Assembly: GCA_023974075.1 (NCBI GenBank) | Contig: CM043793.1 | Span: 8,550,788 to 8,614,787 of the forward strand | DNA from: Chaenocephalus aceratus | Taxonomy: Eukaryota > Chordata > Actinopteri > Perciformes > Channichthyidae | Direction: 5' to 3' | Length of the DNA: 64,000 nt | Shown here: one piece after another, positions 25,701-40,700 of the stretch | Layout: every line of letters begins with the position of its first letter | Position numbering within the stretch: the stretch's first letter is position 1 | Notes under the pieces: model-generated | Seen by the model: the letters and a program-made list of their open reading frames with translations, nothing else | Told to the model about the DNA's origin: nothing | Databases searched by the model: none | Translations under genes and position numbers: made by a program

Positions 25701-28700
25701 TTGCTGTCCTTGTACCGAGTGCGTTCCGGTGAGAAGGTGTCAACGCCTCTCTGCATTAAACTCCATAAATCAGATAAATGACGGCAGAGATCTGTCAGCG
25801 GCACGGAGCCCACCCAGGACATCACGAGTAATAAATTGATGCTAATGTGATCCAACAGAACATGGTACAAGGTGTTCTCCCCCGCAGGATGTGTTTGTGG
25901 ATGAGAGGGAGTCTGCAGATGGGATGGGTCATCCAAGCCATACATCCTGCTGCAATCTGTTTACATGCCATTACCTTATTATATAACTCTCACATATGAA
26001 TGTATAGCTTTGTCTGATTAAAAAGGCCGATTAGAAGCAAATACTTCTCCACGTCTGGGTGTTACTTATTTTTCTTCAGTTCATCTATTCCATGTCATCA
26101 ACTGTAGTATTATTAGAAGTATTATGTAATATAATGCAACAGTAATTGTGTGTACCAAAAGCAATTTTTTTTTTACGCAACACGATTACATGCAAAGAGA
26201 TCAGAGCTGCCGCAAATTACGCTGTTATTCAATAAAAAAAAAAGTGATTGTAAATGCTGTGAGCACCTTTCATCCATTATAACCATTAAACATAACAGCA
26301 TTGCTGTCCTTGTGCATATTCAAGTTATTTTGAGTCACACTGCAGTTAACCTGATAGCTGTGCAAAGTACCACAGAGTAGGTCACAAATGATTCTGCAGC
26401 CAAGTAACGCAATTTCATAGATAAATATCAGACAAATAATAATATAAAATACAAGAATAAGTGTATGTCGGAGGACCAGCTAAAACGACTTGTGTATTAT
26501 GTGAAGTGGTAACTGGTTACTGGTTTATAATCTCAATATAATAATCTGAAGCTATTACATTATCTTTTGATATTTGAAAGGACATCATTTATTTAAGCTG
26601 TGACCCACCTTCACCAGCAGCTCTCGGCTCAGGGAGTAGTTGTTGTCGTCTGAGAAGATCTCGGACAGCTCGCGGAAGGTGCGGAAACTCTCCCTGTGAA
26701 CAGACGCAGAGGTCAGGGCACAACAAACCAGCCCCTCTGCCTTCAGCAATATTCAATCTGTGCATACACACAACAGTGAGGAGCGCACTGCTGTTGACCT
26801 ACCGTGATACTTCCTCCCAGGTCCTCTTCAGGCGGTGGATGGCGTTGCACTGCAGGGCGGAGAGGATGGCTCGCAACGAGGAGAAGTTCTTCAATATCCG
26901 ACACTCCTGAACACAACGTAAACAATCATCCAGTCAGAAACGGAGAAGACGAAACTGTGCTGTAACTGTTGATATAAAACGGCTTAGTGGAATACTCAAT
27001 TCTTATTGGTCAATTTGGACATTCAGCAGTCTGCTTGAAAAAAAGGACGCTCTGATTAAGAAAGTATGTGCAGTGATATCAATCCGAAGAAAGAAGTCCA
27101 GTCAATTTAACGTCAACTAGGCAAACAAAAAACTGAATCAGAGTTTGAGTATTCATTTTCCTTGCAATGAAACGTAGTGATGTTACGTATTGCGCCGAGG
27201 CTTCGGAGCGTGTGTCGAGTAATCCCCGAAGCTTTTTGTGAAGCTTGTATCGAGGCTTGTATCATTTTGGGCCAGTGACGTCACCGATGACAAACGAAGC
27301 CTCGCTGCCTGTCGATACCACGTGACTGCTTCACGAAGCGCTTCAGATCGGTTGAACCGCTGAACCACAACGCTCATAATACCCATGGATGTATAATAAG
27401 AACGATATAACCCCTCCTGTACCCGGGCCCGGCGGTGACACAGTGGAATTAAGAGAGTTCAGACCCTCACTTATATAGAGGTCTGAACAAATCTGCCTGT
27501 TTTACACACTTTGACCAACAGGGGGGTTTGTGTTCAAATCGGTTCAAAGGAAGCCTCATGAGATGAACCCTTTTGCGAACCAATTGGCTGGAAAGCTGCA
27601 AAGCTTCATAAGGCTTCATCTCGCCGTCACTAATGAAACGCAAACAAAAAGAAAAACAAGAACAAGAAAAACATCGCAAGAGATGGAAAAAGGTTAAAAG
27701 TCTGGGAGAGCTGGCAGAAGAAAAACAGACAGGAAGTAAACAATAATGGGAACAGCAGAAGAAGACAGACAGGAAGTCAATTCAAAAGGAAACAGCAGAA
27801 GAAGACAGACAGGAAGTAAACAAAAAGAGATCAGCTAAAGAACACACAAAGGAAGTAAACATTAAAAGGGAACAGCAGAAGAAGACAGACAGGAAGTAAA
27901 CACTAACAGAAACACAGTAGCCTGACTTATAGCATATTATGATTTTACCTTACATGTTTTAATAAACCGAGTCTTTCAAAAGGCTCACAGATCTCTTTTC
28001 AAAGTGCCGATGAACCTCACCCGAGCCACGTCTATCCACCGCTCCAGCAACCGCGCTCTCTGGTTGGGCTTCAGCACGGGGTTGCTCAGGCAGGTGGTGA
28101 TGACACAGTTGGTGACGGAGTTGAACTGGGCCACGGTGGCTCTGATGGTGGGGGCCAGGTGCTCCTTGCCTTTCTTGTCCCGCTGAGACCAGATCCCCCC
28201 CAGACAGTGGTAGGAAACCACCTTCTTAAACAGGTCCTGGACATAGAGTGGATTGGAGTATTAGTCAGCGTGTAACAGTAGTTGCTTGAGATGAAATAAT
28301 AACATGAACATGTATAATGTGGCTCTGGAGAAAATCTGGGCAACAATGGAGAGGATTCTGAAAGATGTAGCAAAGGGAGGCCTTACAAAAAGAACCAGAG
28401 TCTTCTCTAATTGGTTAGCGGGCCGCCTCTCTCCAAACTACCCAAAAGAAGTGGGAGTGTAACATAGTGATGTCATTACGTTACAGAAGTAAACACAGGA
28501 GTCCAATGGAGGTGTTTCATTTACATACATGCATGGGTGTCCAAACTACGGCCCGGGTGCCAAATGCGGCCCGCAGACCATTTTGAATAGCCCTCAGCAA
28601 TTTCTAAAAGTATAATGACTTAAGTATAATAAACTTCTGCTTGTCTTATATATATATATATGTTAAAATATATTACACAGTATTCATGTGTTATTAAGCA

Positions 28701-31700
28701 ATTTTCAAATAAATTCAGTCGATTAAAGTTGAAAACATGTTCTAACAAATATAAGTTGATAAGAAAAAAGCCCAATAACACATTTAGATTTTTCCAATTT
28801 ATAACTGAACTTAAGAGGTGATATCCCTCACCCCTAGTGAGTGGCCCGGCCCTTCGTATATTTGTCTGTATGTGGCCCTCGGTGAAAAAAGATTGGACAC
28901 CCCTGACATACCGGAAAGGGAAATCCCCCAAAAAGCATAACTTGACTTCATCAGTTCATTGTTCCTACAAGGACTTAATAATACTTTAAACAATCACCAG
29001 TCACAGAAAATACTTGACTGAAACTGAAAAGCAACTGTAGAGGAAGATCTGTTGATAAGGGGAAGGGCAAAGTCCTCACCGCGTCCATGAGCGTGAACTG
29101 CTCTGCCACCATAATGGGGTCAAAGCACAGGAAGCTGAAGGCAGGAAGCTCGTCCTCGAAGCCGCTCTCTTCCTGCGTAGCAAAAGGGCAGCCGATGTGT
29201 TCCCCTGAAGAGGTACAACATATTGGATTATTTTTCAACAACAGTGCCTGGACTTCTTCTGCTTCTCATCATCTCTGTGACCTTCATGTTTGTTTTATCT
29301 CCGCAGGATGTGGACATTTCACTCAATGTCATGTGACTGCCAGGTGGTCCTTATCACTTTATTATTATTGTTCTTGTAACTTGTACAACCAAACTGTTCT
29401 TTACAGCAACAAGTACTACAGCATGTGAACTGACACGGAATGTTAAGCTGTCCATGAGGATCTGATGTAACGGATTCATCTAAACAACAGTGCATGCACA
29501 CAGTGGTGTAATACAGCGAAATATATGTATTCAAGTACTTAAGTAAGATGTTGGGGTACCATTTGATGTTAATTTATAGCTTATAGCTATTACTCCACTA
29601 CATTTTGGTCGCTAATATTGTACTTTATACTCTAAACTTTAAAAACATAAATAAACTAAAGCTGTGATGAAAACAAAAGTGCATAAGTAGTCATAGTTCA
29701 GTCATTTAATATATACGAATCTAAGATGGCCTAGGCTATTACGCACCATAAGTATTTGAACTTTTTTGATGGCCGGTGCGGTGGCCGATGGGTGCAAATG
29801 CGTTTCAAAAACGATGGAAATAGAGAAAGCACTGTAGTATTTATACTTTTATACTTTAGTTTTTTGTCTGCCACTGCATGAACACAGCAATGCATATATT
29901 GTGACATGTTGTCTATGTATTGAATATATCCTGGTATAGGTTAGTTTAGAGAGCTGTGAGGGGCACCTCAGCAGTGTCCAGGAGACAAAGTGGCCCCTCT
30001 TAAAGTACCAGCCCACGCTTTATACTTGGTCCATTTTGGGACTCAAACTCTGGTTCCCAACCGAAGTTCCTAAAGATTCAGCCCATGGCCCTGTTTGCAC
30101 TTGCAAAAAAGTCATTCATTTATTAAAAGGGAAAAAAAGAAAACACAAATCTATGTTTGCTCTCTGACCCCGTTCTTCTGCCCTGCAGTGGTGCCTCTCC
30201 TGTCCTGCCTTCATACCTTCAGGGTCAGGCTCACACTGCTGCCGGCGGTGGAAGTGGGCCAGCAGGTTGCGGGCGCGGCGCTCCAGGTCCGAGCCGGGGA
30301 AGTGCAGGCGGAGGTAGGACATGAGCTGGTGCAGACAGTCGTAGGTGGGGGGGGTCCAGAAGTCCTCAGAGTACTGGTCCAGCCACGCGCCCAGGATGGA
30401 CGACACAGTGCTGCAACACACACACCATTAATATAAAGATGGGTGCGGAAAACCAAAGACGATGGGACATAAATCGTTACATAAAAGGCACAGTTTTAAA
30501 CGGCTAAAGGCTAAATATAAATGCTAAATCAAATGAGCAAGCTCACTTTATTAAACATAGCCTGGATTAATAAATAAATAAAATGTTGTTCATCATACAA
30601 CTAAACATTTTAGCTGCTCACTTGATTTTTATGAGTAATGTTGGCAAGTCATTTCTGAATTAATATAAGCAGTTAGTGTGTTAGCATCAGATATTTTTTC
30701 AATAACTAGTAAGGAATTTTAACAGAGGCTGTTTCAAAATATATTCAAAATCAGTGATATCCCTGTCCGTGCACGTTTACTCAAGAATTGTCTAATGTTG
30801 TGGTATTCATACTTTACTGACGTCCAATTGAATGCCAACACTTCTCAATTAGGTATTTTAACGAAGAAGCTCATTGACCTGCCGAGTGACGGTCCTGTGG
30901 TTTGAACAAGCAATGCCCACATGCTCTATTATTACCAAACTGAAGAAAAAATGAAATAAAAAATACTATTCACGCCTGCAAAAAAAGCCCCTCCCTCAGC
31001 CTGACGGGTGTCTTGCAAAGAAACAGATCGAGATTAAAGCTCCGCAGATATCCCTTCAAGCCGTGCACGAGTGTGAGTCCAATGTACTCGGTGATTATGG
31101 TTGGCAGCTGGAGCCTGAAGTGTGCGGCAGACTCACTTCCTCAGCTCTGTGCGGTCGTCCTGGGACACTCGGTGTGCTGTGGCTGCGGGGAAGTTTTGGA
31201 GCTTGGCATACCTAATCAAGAAGAAACACAAGTGGTTCCATTAAGTGAATTAAATAGCAACATTTAAATACTGATAGAAATAAAAACTTGTCGGCTTCAT
31301 TTACAAATGTCATACATTTAAATATATTATTATCTGTATGTATCGCACGTTAACAATTAAACCAGAGTATGACAGCTTTAGTTAATTTCAGAATACAGTT
31401 TTTGATCCGCTTCTTGTCTGATAAAACCTTTATCTCCAGATGTGTTGATTTTGAATGTTTGTGGTGAATAGAAAGATAAAGTGTTCTTCCAACAGAAATC
31501 AAGACCGTTCATAAAACAGATAAAAGATAGTTACAAATCTAACTTGTAAATACAGACACATTCCTGCAACGTTGGCGTACTAAACATGTCCAGGTTCACC
31601 ACAGGACTCTATGAGCTGCCAGCTACACTACTAGGGAAAAGTCTGAAACATAATGTGGGTAACAAAATGATTTATCCCGCTGCCATCACTGTACCTGTTG

Positions 31701-34700
31701 AGCAGGAGATCCAGCACCTGCCTGGTGGAGGCGAAGGAGCGGTAGGTGCAGAGGAAGATGGTGACGTAGGTGGAGTCTTTCCCCCTGAACGCAGACACCA
31801 TGTACTCCACCAGCCTCTCCAGCGTGCCGGCCTTGATGGTCCGCACCTTGCAGGTCTCGTAGAGGCTCAGGGCGGAGTCCGTGTCCACGCCCAGCCATCG
31901 CTGCCCCTTACTGGCCGACTGGTGGAGCTGCACCTTCCTCAGCGTGATGGTGAAGATGGCGTCATCCTCGGCCTCCTCTCCTATCTCCTGCGTCGAGCTC
32001 TACGAGACAAGAACAAACGGAAAGTCAGACATTTTACTCCAACTAATGAAATCAGTGGTTTGTTGGGTTATAACCTTATAATACTGTGATATGAGTTCCC
32101 TTATACGACTCAATTATCTATTCACAATCCTCACTGATACAACTGGGGGGGGAACAGTTTCAGTCCCTGCACTAAAAGTTTATTATTTTCGAGTTTGGAT
32201 CGATATTGGTGTATTGGTTTATTTACATATCGATCACAAATCGTTCCTTCAAAGGCTGCACAGCTGTCATGACCTTAAGTCATCAAACATGAGAGGGTCA
32301 GTGGTTCAATCCCAACCTACGGTGGCTAACAAATGTAAGCGCGCTACCACGGCTCAAAACACTTCCATTAAGTTAGTTATAACCACACAATATCACTATA
32401 ATATCCCCTATAACAGGGGTGTCAAACTCATGGCCCGGGGGCCACATTCGGCCCACGACTTCATTTTATGTGGCCCCACAAGAGCTTGCAAAGAATATAA
32501 TATGTTTATTATACGGTTACATGCTACAGAAGCACGTTGCCCATAAACTACATGTCCCACAATGCATCTCAAATATGACTTTTTTCTCAGAATTTGCCTT
32601 TTTTTCTTGAAAATATGCATTTTTTCATAGAATTCCTTTTTCTCAGAATTAGATTTTTATTTTAAAATGTCACTTCTATTTCTTTTTTTTTCCAGAATTT
32701 GGCTTTTCTTTTTAAATCATTTTGGAACATACGCACTGAAAAGACTTGCAATTATTTGCCATAGACTTCTGCTTTCAGACGTAGTTAATTATGAAGTTAT
32801 TACCCTATCCGATGATAATCCAATGCAGAGGCAATGATGTAATATAATACATTATTTTCTATATATGATATATTTATATATGTATTTTTATATAGTCTTA
32901 AAGTTACAACCGGCCCTTTGAGTGCAACCGTCCATAATGCTGATGTGGCCCGCGATGAAATTGAGTTTGACACCCCTGCCCTATAACATGACTAGAATAT
33001 CAAGATGTTTGATGTTGGAACACGCTTTAAGTAAATTAGAGAGAGCTGAAGACAGAGAAAAGAAGAATGTCTGACATCTCATTTTAGGACGAAAACCCTT
33101 TAATTATGACCATCTGTGTGACACGCTCTCATCTGTTTTGGTCCCTTCATCGAGTCATACTCCGTGAATCATGCGCGTGGCCGTGCACATTCAAACAACA
33201 GCCCGTAGCTAACCAGAGCTTACTGGATAACCGGCACTCCAACACAAGCTGCAGCCTGTCTATAACCCACACAGGGGATGAACGCGCGCTGCTTGTAGCA
33301 TGAATGAGAGCCCTGTAGGCTGTTTGCATGTCACCATCGCTGCATTTTGTTGTTGTTTTTTTCCTGAACATGAAAGAAACAGTGTTGACAGAGATGGTTT
33401 CATGCTGTCAACATGTCGTACATGTGACCCGCATTAGTGCTGCTGATAGTTACACAACAGAAACCAATGGATGGGTTACAAAACTAAACTCAAGATAGGC
33501 TTATTGACCTCTGACAGAGTATTACCAAATATCTGTCACAATCCAAAAGTGACCACGAAACTGCATTAATAACATAAAGCTATATCGTCATTATTATGGG
33601 GGTTTTCCCTTCCCTGTAAGAAGTCGACCAAAAACAATAGAGCCTGCCAGTTAACCAGAGCAGACTGAGCTTCTGCAGCATGAGAAGAATAAGGAGCTTT
33701 TTGAACATTAAAGCATGGAGACATGTCACAGTAGAGGCAGAAAATACAAATATGAACCTGAAAATGCGCCTAATAGCACCCCTTTTCCAAGTTAGGGTAT
33801 CTATGGTTGTGAGGACTTGCTACTTTACTTCATCCTATGTCAAAGTCATCTAAATATGATTCCGTTTTAGATAGCTGGTGAGAAAGAACTTCATTTTCAG
33901 AGATGCTACCCTGGGCTTTTAATGGACATATTTGACTAACTAGACAATATTAGCACGTTTTCTCCACTTTTTTTCAAAATGTGATAGATTAGGGTTAGGG
34001 CTAAAAGCAACGTCATCTCAAGGTGCTTCACAAAGCTATAAGGAGAAATGTATCAAATAAATAAAATAAAAATATATCTAAGGAGCATATTGAATAAAAT
34101 ATGGTAATATAAAAAATTAAAATAAAAGGTTAAGATCATAAAAGGTTTAAAATAAATCAAATAAAGGACAGTCAGTAAAATGTGGTTCTTATTAAACCAA
34201 GAAAATCTATTTTTGCTTTATATGTGAATATGTGTTTCAACTAGGGCTGCTTGATTAGGAGAAAAATCATAATCTCGATTATTTGGGTCAATAATTGATA
34301 TCGCGATTATTAAAAACGATTATCCATTTACTTTGAAAACATCCATTTATTGAAATAAGAAATGTGAACAGTATGTTTTCAACAGTTGATACCCTGAACT
34401 TTAAGTATAATTCAACTGAAAAACCAATACAAAATAATAATAATTGTTTTATTTATAACGAATAGCCCTAGATTCAACCCAGTTACTGAAATGATATGAT
34501 TTTGCTATGAGTATTAACATTGGGAAATAAAAAAGGTATTAAATGTATTGGGAAAATATCTACATTTTGAAATAGGAACTGAATTTGGAGAAAAAAATCC
34601 ACAAAAGGGTGAATGAACTCAAACTGGACTGAATGAAAACAAACTCGAGACCAAAACTTGTCACAGCCCTGACCAGGAACAGGTCAAAGTCATGGATACT

Positions 34701-37700
34701 GGAATATTGATTTAAAAGGACTTGGTCCGTGCTGATGACTTGCATAAGTCCTTTCCCCGCTCTGACCTCTCGAGGTTCTATTAGAGGGTAACAGGTTACA
34801 GAGAGGCCTATTCGGCCGGGGAGTGTTCCAATTAATTCCTCCTTCTGTCTGTCTGTACCTGTGTACTCTCATGTTCCGATTAAACCAGCTTCCCCCAAAT
34901 TTTCTTTTTTGTGTCTATATCTACGCCGGGATCCTGAGTCGAGGCTGATCCTGTTGCTGAGCACTGGATCTGAGTCCTGGACTTCGGGTCGTGGCTGAAC
35001 CTGTCTCTGCGGTCCTGCCTGACTCTCATCATGCTGCTTCCCTGATGGCTCCCACAGGACTGTTGATATCCTCGTGGATTCATCTTCTTATTACAGACAC
35101 ATGCATTTCCAAACATTTGGACTACCTATGTTGCAAATGTATTATCTCTTCGATTTACACACGGCATCTATTGCACGTCTGTCCGTCCTGGGAGAGGGAT
35201 CCCTCCTCTGTTGCTCTCCCTGAGGTTTCTCCATGTTCCCTTTAAACTGTGGGTTTTCTCTGGAAGTTTTTCCTTGTACGATGTGAGGGTCTAAGGACAG
35301 AGGGTCTAAGGACAGAGGGTCTAAGGACAGAGGGTGTCGTGTTGTCATACTGATATTCTGTACAAACTGTGCTGTTGTATTTGTTGTAAAGTGTCTTTAT
35401 TGTAAAGTATTTTTATTGTATGTACCGCACTTTGGCTCGACCAAAAATCGTTTAAAATGTGCTATATAAATAAAACTTGATTTTCGTATTCTTGTATTTT
35501 TGAAGTAGAAGCACTGAAAAGACTGAAAAGGGGCTATAAGAATGCTGTACATTTTGGATCGCTCAGAAGCACAAAGTTCCAGTAGTCTTTGTAGTATTTC
35601 TATATATTGCTGTAGCTTAGTGATATTGTATATTTGTAGAGTATTCAATTTATTCAATATTTTCATTATATTGTCTATTATTTAGATACTCTTGTGATAT
35701 ATGTCTTTTTTATTGTGAATTTGTATATACTTTCTGCCAATGTTCATTTCTATTATATATACTTGCCGCTAATGTTAATTTTCTTTAATTATATTTGTAT
35801 CTAATTGTATCTTTTAAATATTTTTAACTTGTGTAATGCTTGACAACACAAGTGTGCTGTGAAAACATAATTACCCAATTTGGGTTTAATAAAGTCTATC
35901 TCTTTATCTATCTAGTCTAAACTCGATTTGTTTTGGCACAGAAAAGAGTTTCCAATCTGCAGTCAGTATAACTGCTAAAGATGGGCCTGACAGTGTTGAA
36001 CATGTACCTCGAAATAGCCTCGCTACAGTGTGAGTCATTCAGGCCCCGGTGGAGAAATGGCATGTAATCTGGCGTGCCACAGTCAACAAGGCCCCTGGTA
36101 GTGCATTCTGGGAGCATTAGTCACCAGTCCATTTCCAAGGCTCAGCGGGACTCCCTGCCTACTTTTTTTTGTGGGTCAGGGATCTATTCGGTAACATCAG
36201 TCAACGCCAAGTCCCTCTGTTGTGTCTTTGTTACCATGGAGACAAGCGCAAAATAAGGATGGCTCAAGGAATTTGGAAAAAGTGATCATCAAGCTCAGCT
36301 ACTGTTCTTGTACTTAGGATTCAATGATTTGGATACGCAAAGAAGTGAAATATGTGAAATAGATCTGTAAGATATGACACAAACATTTTCAGGGTGATAT
36401 CTCAATGGGTAGCGTCTGGTTTTCTTTATGAAAAATCACCAATTGGGGGGATGTTTAAGACAAAGAGAGTTAAACTATTAGATATGCTTTAGTAAATTAC
36501 ATTTGTTCACAAAAACATGATATTTGGTGCATAATGTGATTAATTTCAGTTAAAAGAGGGAGGCTTTTTGGTCGACTGTAGATTGACTGATATACAGTAG
36601 TGTTGCTTTCCATTGGGCTACAAATGGAAGAGAATGAAGTCTAGAGGTGAAACCATTAAATAAGGGAATGGACAGAAATGTTCAGCAGTTAGACATTTTA
36701 ATAACACTTTAATAGTCATTTAATTAATTACCTTTTCAGATGCGAGTATTGCTAGTGTTCAAAGGCTTCTAAGATAGTACACATCTAAAGACTACTACAT
36801 GTTATTTTCTGTTCTAGGAAATTGATAACTTCATGAATCTAAAATACAACGACCCATTTTTAGAGAATTAAAACAGTTACAACTTGACTTTAGCAGTACT
36901 CTGGTGTGTTTAGGTGTCAGTCCTCCAACAGGAGAGCAAGATCAACATCCTTACCTACAGGAATAACATCAAAACACACAGGGTTACAAATAGAAAAGGG
37001 CTGATGCTGGTCATAGCAACAATATGTGTTCTTAAAAAGAACAACAACTGGATAAAGGCATAACACTGGCTCCTACTGGAATCTCTTGTACTATTTTATC
37101 TGTTTGACTTGTTTTATGTCCTATACAGTATATTCATGTTGCACTGATGGAGGAGCCTGTGACTTAAGTGTTTCATTGCCATATCTACACTGTAGCTAAT
37201 GTGCACATGACAATAAAGCCTTGAATATTGAATATCAACCAACTGTCCACCAAAAAAGATACTGGAGAGTAAATAAGCAAAAGTGTTTCCAGAACAACGA
37301 AAGAACCAAGCTCACACAGAACCTGAACTCCAGTAGCCTTGTTACAGAGGGAGGGGTGTGTGCCAGATAAATGGGGAGAGGAGACAAACCCCTGGCCTGT
37401 TGTAAATCCTGCAGAGTATAATGGCGGAGGAACAACTGCGGCCGAGGGCCTTGACAGCACGAGAGGTTCTTATCAGCCAAAGCACAGGGGCCACTATCGC
37501 TTCAAGCCCTGAGAAACGCAGCGTTCAAGGCCAGCGCCTCGCTCCATCAGACCAGTCAATTCCCACCATAATGCTCCTATTCATCCAGTTGCCATGATAA
37601 CCAAAACTCTCGTTACTACTTGAACAAAACAATCAATACTTTGACCAGAAAGGTTCAGAGACGGGAGCAAAAAAAAGCCAAGATGAACTGAGGCGCTTAA

Positions 37701-40700
37701 ATGGTAAAACATTAGAGTTGGTGGAAGTACTCAGATCTTGTACTTGAGTAAAGTACCAGAGTTTAGGTCTGATTTAAGACTTGATTATATTTCACATCAT
37801 TAATCCAAATGTGAACATTAACTAAAGGTATTAAATAGGTGAGTAAAAGTAACTAATTTATCTCTGAATTGTAGTGGGGTAAAAGTAGTTGTAAATGTAC
37901 TAAATTACTTTACACCACTAAAATCAATCGGAAATCGGAAATCAGAACCATGCGGGAACATTAATTGTTTGCCTGTTGACAAAGCATGACTACAAAGACA
38001 GGAAGACAACAGACGGCTTCAATTAGGTTGGCAGGTTGCTCTTAAATCTGATGAATTCTTCTCTTATAGAATCTTTCTAAATGTTTGTAAACCCTAAACC
38101 GAAAGTGAACACCTCTCTGATCAAAGAACATGGGTGCTAAAGAATATGAAAAGGGCTTTGCAGTTCAATCAGGGCTGCAGTCTCTCAGCAGACTGCACCA
38201 GCCTCCACTAGTTGTACAAACCACAGCTTCTTCAACTGGAGCAAAGTGCACTTTCATTTTCTGACAATGGGTCAATAAGAGGGGACTGCCTTTTAATTGC
38301 CTCTTTAAAAGAAAATCTAAGATAGTCTCACATTCCTTCAGTCCGACTCCGGCTTAGTTACCCAGATCAGCACCAACTCGGTTACCAACACACAGGAAGT
38401 GGCTTCTAAACATGGGCTGCCCTGGAGCAAGACATTGGATCATTTGGCAGAATTAAAGAGAAAAGATGGTAAAAATTAAAACAAAGCGAGACTTGAATTT
38501 CCTTGAAGAGGAATGGCTATTCAAAGGAAATGAAAGACTTCATCGCCATGTACAGTAGTGTCTAACTGTTTCTAACTCAAAGTTAACATTGTCTGATTGA
38601 TAAAGCTATTTTAGTCATAGTTGTCATGCCATCAAATCCAGGACATTGCATTTTGAACATGATGCACTAAAAATAGGCACTGATGGTTATATTTATAGAA
38701 TCCTCTTTACCCTTAATTGTAATTAACTATAACTAAAACAGACAAAATACAGGGAAGGATTTTATATTTACCGGTCACAACATGTCCCTACATTAACAAC
38801 AGCAGAGTGAAATTAGTAGGTTGAGTATTTACAGTAAAAATATAAATCTTTCTTTTATGCAGATGTACCAGATGGGTTGCGGTTTTAACATCAGGGCCAA
38901 TTAAACACCGACAACTCAGTAGAACAACCAAAATCTAAACATTCGAAATACATAGCGTCATGTAGACAGGACTTAAAACAAACCCAAGAAGTCACGCAGA
39001 AGAGTCACTATAACGTATGGCAGACAAATAAATACACACACTTGATGGTAATGTAAAACGTATCTAATTAAACTCTGAAATGTATATCCTGTAAACTGTT
39101 TATTGGTTGGTTCAATTGTTTTGTATTAAAATCAAAAAACTCCAGCAGGGTCCACAGAAATGTCTGGCATGCGGAGAGTGCCTCCTCCACACTCGCTGCA
39201 AACACTTATCAGATCTGCGCTCACCTACACCATGAAGGTACATGTGGGCTGGAGGAATGTGAGGCGAATAAAAGTGTCTGATGCAAAGACTGATGTGAGA
39301 GAGAAAGGGAAATAGGTTTCCAGAAAGAGGAAACGGGTCAATTCAAGGCACATGAGCCATAATGGAGCTAGTATGAATGAATGGATTTACTGTTTTGTTT
39401 CAAAAGACATTAAAAAAACCGGATATGAACCAATCTTTTATCCTTTACCACGCTTACATGCAGGAATCTCATTTTCTTTGAACCTTTTTTCACAACACAC
39501 AGTTCAAAGACATAACATGACCTATCATTTTAAGAGTATCACAGTACTAGAAATATAGTAGTCAACTCCAATAACAATGAAAAACCAAAACTCACCATAA
39601 CCAATTTAGTAGCATGGATAACAACAAAACAATACATCCTGTGAACTTCAACATACACTCCATTTAAATACAGTTTGTTCAGAAGTTTAAAAAGTAATCA
39701 TTCCGTCGCTCATATTTATGTAAAAACTACTTCAAACAACTGTATTCATTTAAGTCTTGAACATTTCTCCACAAGATTACAATTGGTCACATTTTGTTTT
39801 CCTTCGCCCAACACTAATTTTAACTAACTTGAATGCACCATAGTGCAACTCTATGATGCATCCATTCACTGGCTGCTGACAGCTTAGAGCTAACGCTAGC
39901 TAGCTCTACTCCAGTCCATTTCAACACAGACATGTTGTTCACATGTGGAATTAACAGGGGGAAAATAGGGTGCATCACATAGACGCATTCATATCAGTTA
40001 TTTGCGTCAAACATTTTCTATTGTTCCTGGGGCAACAGGCCACTGCATGTCTTGCCTTGATATTACTTGCAAAAACGAGGACCGTCATGTTTTCTAAATA
40101 TTGGCATCAACCAAAGTATCGTTTTTTTGTGACATCCATACCAAAATCAGTCAACATAACTGAAAGTGCTGTTTCAGAGACTTTTTAACATTGATTTAAC
40201 AACATATTTGCATCGAGACACTTTAGAAAAATACACAGAATTCAGTCTCACATTTTTTAACCTCTAACAACCAATGGAATTTCTAAATGACAGCCTGCAG
40301 TAATTTTCCATCCACAAAGTAGATTTCACTGTTGTGCAACTATAACTGAATTGCTAGACCATTTGAGATACATGTTCTGAGGTGTGTTGCTGTTATATGG
40401 GTATTTACTTAACTATATGTAAGTAAAATGTATCAAATTTCTCTTCATGTCCAGCAAAACAGTGGGAACTTACTATACCTTGCTATTGCAACCTCACACC
40501 TCACAAACTCCCATCCTCACCCTTTAGTAGGGATGGGTATCGAGAACCGGTACTAAGTCAGTACCGGTACCTGATTGGACGGTATTGGTATACCGTTAAG
40601 CCGCTGGACAAACGGTGCGGCTATCGGTATATGAATTACGCTACTTCCTTAGTTTAAACAATTCTCGTTAGTTGGGAACCCTCATCCCGTGTGACGTATC

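Noticed and set aside
31586..32089. 167-codon plus-strand frame
   Set aside because: It is the antisense shadow of ralgds exon 2.
32290..32340. tRNA-like box B (GGTTCAATCCC) as a tRNA gene
   Set aside because: No cloverleaf or matching box A is visible; at most a decayed SINE.
33985..34000. TTAGGG repeats as interstitial telomere
   Set aside because: Only two units; chance occurrence.
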